Below are positions 8,039 to 14,859 of a stretch of DNA of 54,474 bases, piece after piece. Both the position numbers and the translations under genes were made by a program. Position 1 is the stretch's first letter; each line of letters begins with the position of its first letter. The DNA comes from CAZONC01 sp964581305 (GTDB lineage: Archaea > Aenigmatarchaeota > Aenigmatarchaeia > CG10238-14 > SCSR01): NCBI GenBank assembly GCA_964581305.1, contig CAZONC010000001.1, positions 1 to 54,474 on the forward strand, in the 5' to 3' direction. The notes beneath the pieces were generated by a model. It was not told where the DNA came from. It saw only the letters and a program-made list of their open reading frames with translations, and did not search any database.

Positions 8039-8074
8039 CATTTGCTCTTTCTAGAAAAGTTGATAAACTTTATG

Positions 8075-8113
8075 CTTTTATATGTATAACATTAATTAAG
8101 GAATGTATAACAT
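8075..8113 (+). promoter_or_regulatory. Promoter and candidate operator of the RHH-smc-scpA operon
   Basis: A TATA-like TTTTATATGTATA (8076-8088) lies about 25-30 bp before the likely start codon at 8112. An 11-bp direct repeat ATGTATAACAT occurs at 8082-8092 and again at 8103-8113, exactly 21 bp (two helical turns) apart. One copy overlaps the TATA box and the other the start codon. Ribbon-helix-helix proteins often bind such phased repeats in their own promoter, so autorepression is a reasonable inference. Confidence 0.45.
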
Positions 8114-8288
8114 GAAAAACAAGAAAATAATGGCATTCAGGTTGCCTGAGCAAATAAGGCGAGAAATAGAAAGGGCTGTTGAAGAAGGTATATATAGGGA
8201 TTATACAGAAGTGGTTACAGATGCACTAAGACAATTCTTTAATTTGAAAGTAAATTCAAATATAAAATCTAAAAGGGTGAAGAAATGA
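8112..8288 (+). CDS. Ribbon-helix-helix DNA-binding protein (CopG/ParD-like)
   Basis: A 58-residue (61 from the ATG at 8103) protein with the RHH pattern: strand KIMAFRLPEQ, helix IRREIERAVEEG, then YRDYTEVVTDALRQFFNL. The tail is basic (SKRVKK). RHH dimers bind DNA through the beta-strand and act as repressors or antitoxins. No toxin gene follows; instead the stop overlaps the smc start codon (ATGA), so it is translationally coupled to smc-scpA. Direct repeats over its promoter make it a candidate autoregulator of this condensin operon. Confidence 0.82.
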   Translation: MKNKKIMAFRLPEQIRREIERAVEEGIYRDYTEVVTDALRQFFNLKVNSNIKSKRVKK

Positions 8289-10774
8289 CACGAATTACAA
8301 AAATCACTTTGCAAGGATTTAAAAGTTTTAATAAAAAGATTTCCATACCTTTTGTTCCTGGTGTCAATATAATTTGTGGGCCAAATGGATCAGGAAAAAG
8401 TAATATTGTAGATAGCATTTGCTTTGTTCTTGGTCGAACATCTGCAAAATCTTTACGTGCCGATCGTTTGCATGAACTAATATTTCATGGTGCGGGTATA
8501 AAAAAGCCGGCTGATTACGCGTCTGTAACGCTTTATCTTGATAATTCGAAAAAAACTTTTCCGTTTGATGACCCAGAAATTTCTATAACACGAAAAGTTA
8601 ATAGAAAAGGTGTTTCGGTTTTTAAAATAAATGGAAAAACAACAACACGTGAAAAAATTTTAGAGTTATTATCTTCTGCACGAATCTATCCAGATGGTCA
8701 CAATATAATTTTGCAGGGTGATGTAACTAATATAATTGAAATGAATCCTATAGAGAGAAGGCAAATAATAGATGAAATATCGGGTATAGCTGAATATAAT
8801 GATAAAAAAGAAAAGGCGAAAAGAGATTTGGAATTTGTAGAGCAAAAGTTGAAAGAAGCAGAAATAATAATTTCGCAAAAATATGACATATTTAAAAAAT
8901 TAGAGGAAGAAAGAAATGCAGCTATTAAATATCAGGATTTACAAAAGAAGTTGCTAATTCTTAAAGCATCTTATGCTTATAAAAAAATGAAAAATTGTGA
9001 AGCAGAACTTGAAAAATTAGAAGTTGGGTTATTTACAAAGGAAGAACAAATTAAACGAAATGATGAAGATATAAGAAAAATAGAGGAAGAATTGGAAAAA
9101 AAAGAAAATGAAATAAGAGCGATTGCTAATCGTGTTGTTGAAATTTCAAAAAAGATAAAAATTGAAAAAAAACTTTCTGAATTGCGATCGCAAATTTTAC
9201 TTAAAAAAGAGCGAATTTCATCGAATTTACGTGAAATTGAGCGAATTGATAGTTTAATAGAAAAACTCGAAGCACTGATAGCACAAAAAACAGAATTTTA
9301 CGAATTGCCACGAGCAGTTGCGGCTATTCTTGATTTAAATCTAAAAGGGGTTTATGGAATTGTAAGAGATTTAATTAATGTTCCTGAAAAGTATAAAGTA
9401 GCAATTGAAGTTGCAGCAGGCCCACATTTATATGATATTATTGTTGAAAATGAGGATGTTGCAACATATTGTATAGAATATTTAAAAAAAGAAAAAATAG
9501 GACGAGCTGTATTTTTGCCGCTAAATAAAATAAAACCTATTCTTTTTAAAGATAATGAGCTATTAAATAAAAAGGGTGTAATTGGAATTGCATCAGGGCT
9601 TATTAAATATCCTACGAAATTTATGAATGCAATAGAATTTGTGTTTGGAAATACACTAGTTGTTGAAAATCTTGATGTGGCTAAAGAGCTTATTGGCAAA
9701 GCACGTGTTGTTACACTAGATGGTGAATTAATTGAGAAATCTGGTGCAATTATTGGTGGATACTATGCAAAGGTTCACTCTGCGACTATTGAAAATGTAA
9801 AAAAGGAGATAGAAAATTATATAAAGATAAGAAAAAATTTGCAGATTGAAACGGAAAAGCTTAGGGCCGAAGTGGCTGAATTGGAAAAAAGAATAGCAGA
9901 TTTTGAGCTTCTGCCAGAAACAAAAGAAATAATAGATCTGGAAAAAATAAGGATTGTTTCTGAAAAGGAAATCGAAGAATTAAAACAAAGAAGAAGAATT
10001 GCATATGAAAAAAGAATAAAATTGCAAAGTGAGATTGATAAAATAAGAATGGAAAAAGCACGACTCGAAGCAGAGCATAATATAGCTATGTCTGAAGTTC
10101 AGCAATATGGTGAAGTAAAATATATTGATGAAAAGTTAACTGTTCTTGGAAATCTAATTCAAAAAGTTATAAAAGAATTGAACGCGATTGGACCTGTAAA
10201 TTTGCGTGCGATAGAGGAATATGAAAAATTTGCTCAAGAATTCGATGAGTATAAGAAAAAATATGAGAAAATTTTAGAAGAAAAGAAGGCTGTTCTTAGA
10301 ATGATCGAAGAAATTGAGGCAAAAAGAAAAGAAACATTTTATAAATGTCTCGAGCGTGTTAATGAAGAATTTAAAAAAATATTTTATGAAATGCTGAAAG
10401 GTAATGCTAATTTGGAACTTGAAAATCCGATGGATATTGAAAGTGGATTACTTATACAAGCAAATCCAAGAGGAAAAATGCTACTAAACATTGATACAAT
10501 GTCTGGTGGGGAAAAAACATTAACTGCGCTAGCATTTTTGTTTGCTATACAAAGCTATAAACCAGCACCATTTTATATTTTAGACGAAATTGATGCGGCA
10601 CTAGATAAAGAAAATACAAAAATAATGGCTGAATTAATTAAAAGACATTCAAAAGATGCACAATTCATTGTTATAACTCACAATGATCAAACAATAAAAT
10701 ATGGTGATGTTGTTTATGGGTGTACAATGGTTGATGGCGAAACAAAAATATTAGGATTGAGGTTGCCAGCATGA
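8285..10774 (+). CDS. smc: SMC chromosome-structure ATPase with short arms
   Basis: Core ATPase of the SMC-ScpA-ScpB complex that folds and segregates chromosomes. Walker A is GPNGSGKS (32-39), the Q-loop region is GHNIILQGDV, the signature is MSGGEKT (739-745) and Walker B is YILDEID with D767-E768. A hinge domain lies at roughly 350-505 (GVYGIVRDL to GGYYAK). The two coiled-coil arms are only about 170-180 residues each, near half of the usual length, giving 829 residues instead of about 1150-1200. Start and stop overlap its neighbours by 4 bp each, so it is coupled to the RHH protein and scpA. Confidence 0.95.
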   Translation: MTRITKITLQGFKSFNKKISIPFVPGVNIICGPNGSGKSNIVDSICFVLGRTSAKSLRADRLHELIFHGAGIKKPADYASVTLYLDNSKKTFPFDDPEISITRKVNRKGVSVFKINGKTTTREKILELLSSARIYPDGHNIILQGDVTNIIEMNPIERRQIIDEISGIAEYNDKKEKAKRDLEFVEQKLKEAEIIISQKYDIFKKLEEERNAAIKYQDLQKKLLILKASYAYKKMKNCEAELEKLEVGLFTKEEQIKRNDEDIRKIEEELEKKENEIRAIANRVVEISKKIKIEKKLSELRSQILLKKERISSNLREIERIDSLIEKLEALIAQKTEFYELPRAVAAILDLNLKGVYGIVRDLINVPEKYKVAIEVAAGPHLYDIIVENEDVATYCIEYLKKEKIGRAVFLPLNKIKPILFKDNELLNKKGVIGIASGLIKYPTKFMNAIEFVFGNTLVVENLDVAKELIGKARVVTLDGELIEKSGAIIGGYYAKVHSATIENVKKEIENYIKIRKNLQIETEKLRAEVAELEKRIADFELLPETKEIIDLEKIRIVSEKEIEELKQRRRIAYEKRIKLQSEIDKIRMEKARLEAEHNIAMSEVQQYGEVKYIDEKLTVLGNLIQKVIKELNAIGPVNLRAIEEYEKFAQEFDEYKKKYEKILEEKKAVLRMIEEIEAKRKETFYKCLERVNEEFKKIFYEMLKGNANLELENPMDIESGLLIQANPRGKMLLNIDTMSGGEKTLTALAFLFAIQSYKPAPFYILDEIDAALDKENTKIMAELIKRHSKDAQFIVITHNDQTIKYGDVVYGCTMVDGETKILGLRLPA

Positions 10775-11451
10775 AAAGCCAAGAAGAAAATATTTTGCAA
10801 ACTATAATTGAAAAAGAAAGTTGGGAGGAGATAATTTACCATATTGTCAGCCTTGAACATTTAGACCCATGGGACATTGATTTAGTAAAATTGACAGATG
10901 GCTTTTTACAATTTATAAAAAATGCAAAAGAACTTGATTTTCGTATACCAGCAAAAATTGTTTTTGTTGCAGCAATTTTATTAAGACTTAAGTCAGAGTA
11001 TCTATCATTTTTTAGTGAAAAGGAGGAGACAGAAAAGGAAGAAAAAGTATTTGAAAGTTTAGATATAGATCCGAATTTAATTCAACTTGGTCATCCAATA
11101 AAGAGAATACCTAAGCGACAAGTTACACTCGATGAATTAATTCATTCATTAAAAAAAGCGCTGGCTGTTAAAGAAAAAAAATGGGAAAGGAAAAAAATAT
11201 GGGAAAGAAATTTACAATCAGTAATCTCTGAAGAGGATATAAGTGAACGGATTAATAAAGTTATGATTGAAATTGAAAAACTAATGGCTAAACTTAAAAA
11301 AGATAAAATAGAGTTTAGTCGAATAGTTAAAAAATGGGAAAGAAAACATATAATTGAAATCTTTATTCCACTTCTACATTTAGAGCAGGACCAAAAAATT
11401 AGAACAGAGCAGGAAGATTACTTCAAAGAAATTTTTATAAGCAAGATGTAA
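10771..11451 (+). CDS. scpA: Segregation and condensation protein ScpA (kleisin)
   Basis: Kleisin subunit bridging the two SMC heads. The N-terminal domain shows HIVSLEHLDPWDIDLVKLT and FRIPAKIVFVAAILLRLKSEYL, the family hallmark. The C-terminal part (after about 175) resembles the winged helix that contacts the opposite SMC head. At 226 residues it is of ordinary length. ATG overlaps the smc stop (ATGA), and the 3' end overlaps the convergent dCMP deaminase gene by 17 bp. scpB is not adjacent but sits about 600 bp further on, beyond that gene. Confidence 0.93.
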   Translation: MKSQEENILQTIIEKESWEEIIYHIVSLEHLDPWDIDLVKLTDGFLQFIKNAKELDFRIPAKIVFVAAILLRLKSEYLSFFSEKEETEKEEKVFESLDIDPNLIQLGHPIKRIPKRQVTLDELIHSLKKALAVKEKKWERKKIWERNLQSVISEEDISERINKVMIEIEKLMAKLKKDKIEFSRIVKKWERKHIIEIFIPLLHLEQDQKIRTEQEDYFKEIFISKM

Positions 11452-11968
11452 GTTGCTTATTACATTTTGCTTCCGCAACCTTTTGTTTATAATTTTTGCT
11501 TTCTTCATCAATCCATGTTTGAACATTAAAATTTATAATATAGCCGTCTGCACGTTTTGTAATAACATTTGTTATTCCTGCGTTGATTAATACACGCCGA
11601 CATCTTGGGCAAGGTAACCCCTCACAAACCTCATTTGTTTTTGCATCTTCACCGTATAAATATAAAATTCCACCCAGCACCTTTGCACCATATCGCGCAG
11701 CATTTATTATTGCATTTTCTTCTGCATGAACACCTATACAATAATCATATCCGCTAAAATGTGGTGCACCAACCAAATCTTTTAGACAGCCTATTTCTGA
11801 ACAATTGACAACGCCTCGCGGTGCGCCATTATAGCCTGTAGATACAATAACATCATCTTTCACAACTACTGCGCCATAGCGTCTTCTAAGACACGTTGAT
11901 CTTTCTGAAACCGCTTTTGCTATATCAAGATAATATTCATTTTTTGACGGTCTTTTCATTTCTTCCAT
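11435..11968 (-). CDS. Deoxycytidylate (dCMP) deaminase family protein
   Basis: Zinc-dependent deaminase predicted to convert dCMP to dUMP, feeding dTMP synthesis. Zinc and catalytic residues are present: H81-A-E83 and PCPRC (C120, C123). The N-terminal STCLRRRYGAVVVKDD and GYNGAPRG are family hallmarks. The start may be 11968 or the ATG at 11959. A TATA-like AT stretch near 11990-12000 fits a leaderless start. It separates scpA from scpB on the opposite strand and overlaps scpA's end. It works upstream of thymidylate kinase, of which only a decayed copy is seen in this window. Confidence 0.93.
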   Translation of the reverse strand: MEEMKRPSKNEYYLDIAKAVSERSTCLRRRYGAVVVKDDVIVSTGYNGAPRGVVNCSEIGCLKDLVGAPHFSGYDYCIGVHAEENAIINAARYGAKVLGGILYLYGEDAKTNEVCEGLPCPRCRRVLINAGITNVITKRADGYIINFNVQTWIDEESKNYKQKVAEAKCNKQLTSCL

Positions 11969-12040
11969 TATATAAAGAAAAAAAAGTAAAAATATTTAAA
12001 ATTAAGTGAAAAAAATAAAGAAGGAAAACAAATTATTTTT

Positions 12041-12538
12041 ATGAACAAAAAGGCTTTACTTGAAGCTGCACTATTTGTTTCTGATAAACCACTAAGTTTA
12101 GAAATGCTTTCAAGTATTGTTGATGCACCTTTAGATGAGGTTGAATCGTTGCTTAAAGACTTAAAGTTAGAGTTGGAAAAAGATGATCGTGGAATTGAAT
12201 TAGCCCAAACGCCAAATGGATTTGAGCTAAGAATTAAATCAAAGTATAGAGATAAGGTAGCAAAAATTGCTCCTTTAGCCGATCTAAGTGATGGGGTAAT
12301 GCGAACTCTTGGTATTATAGTTATGAAACAACCAGTTAAACAATCACTAATTGTTAAATATCAAGGGAATAAAGCCTATGGGTATATAAAAAATCTAGAG
12401 GAGCGTGGGTTGATAAAAACAGAAAAAGCAGGTAAAACAAAGATTTGTACAACAACGCCAGAATTCGAAAAATATTTTGGAAAAAGTGCTGATGAAATAA
12501 AAAAATATTTAGAAAAAAGTTTGGAGAAAAAAGTGTAG
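12041..12538 (+). CDS. scpB: Segregation and condensation protein ScpB
   Basis: Winged-helix dimer that binds ScpA in the SMC complex. The N-terminal ALLEAALFVSDKPLS, the middle LRIKSKYRDKVAKIAPLADLS and the second winged helix (VKYQGNKAYGYIKNLEERGL) match the family. It has 165 residues, normal for archaea. It starts a three-gene run in which the next start codon follows its stop after 2 bp. The intergenic region 11969-12040 is shared with the divergent dCMP deaminase gene and is AT-rich, with likely promoters for both. Confidence 0.92.
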   Translation: MNKKALLEAALFVSDKPLSLEMLSSIVDAPLDEVESLLKDLKLELEKDDRGIELAQTPNGFELRIKSKYRDKVAKIAPLADLSDGVMRTLGIIVMKQPVKQSLIVKYQGNKAYGYIKNLEERGLIKTEKAGKTKICTTTPEFEKYFGKSADEIKKYLEKSLEKKV

Positions 12539-12540
12539 AT

Positions 12541-13269
12541 ATGGAAAAAATATTGGGAAAAAGATCTTTTGTGAATTTTATTTTAGAATTAGAAAAAGAA
12601 AGAAGTGATGCATATGATATGATCTCTGCGTATATTACAAACCTATCTACAATTGATAAACTGAATGTAGAAACAGAGGTTAAGGAAAAAATAATTGAAC
12701 AATTTAAAAAAAGCGCATTTGGAATAGTACTTTTTTACTGGGAAAGAGGAGGAAAAAAAATAATAATATTTCCACCATTTCCACTTTTAAGAGAAGAGAT
12801 TTTTTATAGAAACACATTTGTTACGGAGCAGATAAGAGAAATTCTAACGAAAAAACATGTAATTGGTGTAATATTATTACACATAGGACAATATGCTGTT
12901 GGAATTTTTGAAAATGAAAAATTAATAAGTTCGAAATGTGGCAAACATTTTGTGCTGAGAAGACAGAAAAAGGGCGGTTCAAGTGCTAGAAGATTTCAAA
13001 GAATAAGAGAAAAGCAAATAGAAAGTTTTTTTAATGAAGTTTATGATGTAGTAAAAGAAAAGTTCGGTCCGCATATAGATAAAATAAACTATATTATATT
13101 TGGTGGGCCAAAATTAACTATTAAGAAGTTTCAGCAAAGGAATCATTTTATGAAAAAAATTATGGAGAAAACACTTAAAAAAAATATTGTTATAAGAGAA
13201 GCAAATAGAGAAAATTTGGAAAAAAGTTTGGCAGAAATATGGAAAACGAGGATTTGTGAATTGATATGA
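12541..13269 (+). CDS. Archaeal Vms1-like release-factor relative (VLRF1 family)
   Basis: A 242-residue protein of the eRF1 domain-2 superfamily. The diagnostic part is the loop KKGGSSARRFQRIREKQI (about 143-160), equivalent to GGQ plus SxxRF of aRF1 but with Ser147 in the Gln position. The following FFNEVYDVVKEKF and IIFGGPKLTIKKFQ match the rest of that fold. Eukaryotic Vms1/ANKZF1 cut tRNA from stalled nascent chains on large ribosomal subunits, so a ribosome-rescue role is inferred. It lies 2 bp after scpB and overlaps the next gene by 4 bp. The function in archaea is not settled, and the catalytic residue differs from Gln. Confidence 0.78.
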   Translation: MEKILGKRSFVNFILELEKERSDAYDMISAYITNLSTIDKLNVETEVKEKIIEQFKKSAFGIVLFYWERGGKKIIIFPPFPLLREEIFYRNTFVTEQIREILTKKHVIGVILLHIGQYAVGIFENEKLISSKCGKHFVLRRQKKGGSSARRFQRIREKQIESFFNEVYDVVKEKFGPHIDKINYIIFGGPKLTIKKFQQRNHFMKKIMEKTLKKNIVIREANRENLEKSLAEIWKTRICELI

Positions 13270-14108
13270 TATATGTAATAAAATTTGATGGTAGTAGGCA
13301 ACCATTTGAAAAAACAAAAGTTGTGCGCACATGTGTAAATTTAGGTTTGAGCCAGTCTGAAGCCAAGCAAATCGCTGATAAAGTTGAAAGCGAATTGTAT
13401 GATGGAATTTCTACAAAAAAAATTTTGCAACTGATTTTTAATTATGTAAAGGAATATAAACCTGAAATTGCACATATTATCGACTTAAGAGATGCAATAA
13501 GTTTATTGAGGCCAAAACCAGATTTTGAACTTTTTGTTCAAATGCTTCTAAGAGAAATTGGATATGATGTTATACCAAACCAAATTGTACGTGGTGCATG
13601 TATAGAACATGAAGTTGATGCGATTGCTAAAAAAAATGGAAAAAATATTTTTGTGGAAATTAAACATCATATTCAGCCTCATACATACACAGGTGTCGAT
13701 GTTTGCTTAGAAACTCAGGCAAGACTGGAGGATCTAAAAGAAGGATATAAAATGGGTAAAACAGAAATAAATTTTGACCATGCATTAATTGTTTGCAATA
13801 CAAAATTTTCCGAACATGCAAAACAGTATGCAGCATATAAAAAAATAGAACTACTTGGCTGGCGATGTCCTGAAAATAGAGGGATAGAAAAAATAATTGA
13901 AGAAAAAAAATTCTATCCTATAACGCTCATAAAGGAGTCGGAAGTATTTGATGGTATAGTGAGAGGGCGGTTAGTAGATAGTGGAATTATTCTTTTAAAA
14001 CAATTAGTAAAAGCAGATTTGAATGAGTTGGCAAAAAAAACAAAAATTGGTATAGGTAGATTAGAAAAAATTGTACATACGGCAAAAGAAATTCTAGGTA
14101 CTAGTTGA
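13266..14108 (+). CDS. ATP-cone plus Mrr-like restriction endonuclease-fold protein
   Basis: A 280-residue two-domain protein. Residues 1-80 form an ATP-cone nucleotide-binding domain (IKFDGSRQPFEKTKVVRTC). Residues about 85-200 are a PD-(D/E)XK nuclease-like domain with D118 in HEVDAI and E131-I-K133 in FVEIKHH, the Mrr arrangement. The C-terminal 60 residues (LKQLVKADLNELAKKTKIG) look like a helix-hairpin-helix. Proteins of this architecture occur in other archaea, but their role is not known to me. It overlaps the VLRF1 gene by 4 bp. The 3' end overlaps the convergent secreted-protein gene by 8 bp. Confidence 0.82.
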   Translation: MIYVIKFDGSRQPFEKTKVVRTCVNLGLSQSEAKQIADKVESELYDGISTKKILQLIFNYVKEYKPEIAHIIDLRDAISLLRPKPDFELFVQMLLREIGYDVIPNQIVRGACIEHEVDAIAKKNGKNIFVEIKHHIQPHTYTGVDVCLETQARLEDLKEGYKMGKTEINFDHALIVCNTKFSEHAKQYAAYKKIELLGWRCPENRGIEKIIEEKKFYPITLIKESEVFDGIVRGRLVDSGIILLKQLVKADLNELAKKTKIGIGRLEKIVHTAKEILGTS

Positions 14109-14757
14109 TAGGATAGTCCTTCACATATATATCATAAGTTATACCATCCGAATTAGCAAATAGTGTCAAAAAATATCGGCCATTTTCTGTAACAGATTGT
14201 GCAAGTGGATTGCTTGTATACGGATCTGCGCCTTTTGCATATACATAAATTTCTATATCATCAAGTGGTTCTGATGTTAATGCATCAAAAACGTATCCAG
14301 ATATTGTTGCGTTTCCTTCTTTTTTCTGAACAATAACTGTTAGATACGCTTTTGTGCCATAGTATGTTATATTTACAATTTGATCTCTCACATCTTCATA
14401 TTTATCCAAATTAATCACATCCACAAATGCTATTGAGTCAATAATTTTTCTATCAAGTACTAAGTAAGCTTTGCCATTTGTAACTTGATTTATAATGCTT
14501 ATTTCGTTTTTATTTTGATCTTTCAAAGTAATGATGACATCTGTATCATTAAAAGTTAGATCATTTCCATCATAGCTATATCTAAATCGCACTGTAAGAT
14601 TGTAAAACTTTCTTATTGTTATATTTTGTTCATATGTTGTATTAACAATCACTGTTTTTGTAAAGGCCTTGTAAAAAGAACTATTCGTTGCAAGTGTAAG
14701 TGTGGCAACTAATGCTATAAAAATTATAGTAGTTAAAAGCGCTATCAGATTTTTCAT
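14101..14757 (-). CDS. Secreted protein with Ig-like/carboxypeptidase-regulatory-type domain
   Basis: Exported protein of unknown function. From the ATG at 14757 it begins with a signal peptide (MKNLIALLTTIIFIALVATL), which decides this start over the longer upstream frame. The mature part is rich in Asn/Thr/Tyr with many N-x-S/T sites. The C-terminal third starts ATISGYVFDALTSEPLDDIE, the pattern of beta-sandwich domains that remodel cell-surface proteins. No lipobox or second membrane helix is seen. A similar ISGYV protein lies beyond lhr at 17665-18210. Confidence 0.72.
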   Translation of the reverse strand: MKNLIALLTTIIFIALVATLTLATNSSFYKAFTKTVIVNTTYEQNITIRKFYNLTVRFRYSYDGNDLTFNDTDVIITLKDQNKNEISIINQVTNGKAYLVLDRKIIDSIAFVDVINLDKYEDVRDQIVNITYYGTKAYLTVIVQKKEGNATISGYVFDALTSEPLDDIEIYVYAKGADPYTSNPLAQSVTENGRYFLTLFANSDGITYDIYVKDYPIN

Positions 14758-14859
14758 AAATTTTAAATTAGAAAAAAACGATATAATTCTAAAAAACTTA
14801 ATATAGTTGTTGATTTGAAAAAAAATTACAACCAAAGGTAGTTTAATTATAGTGATAGA

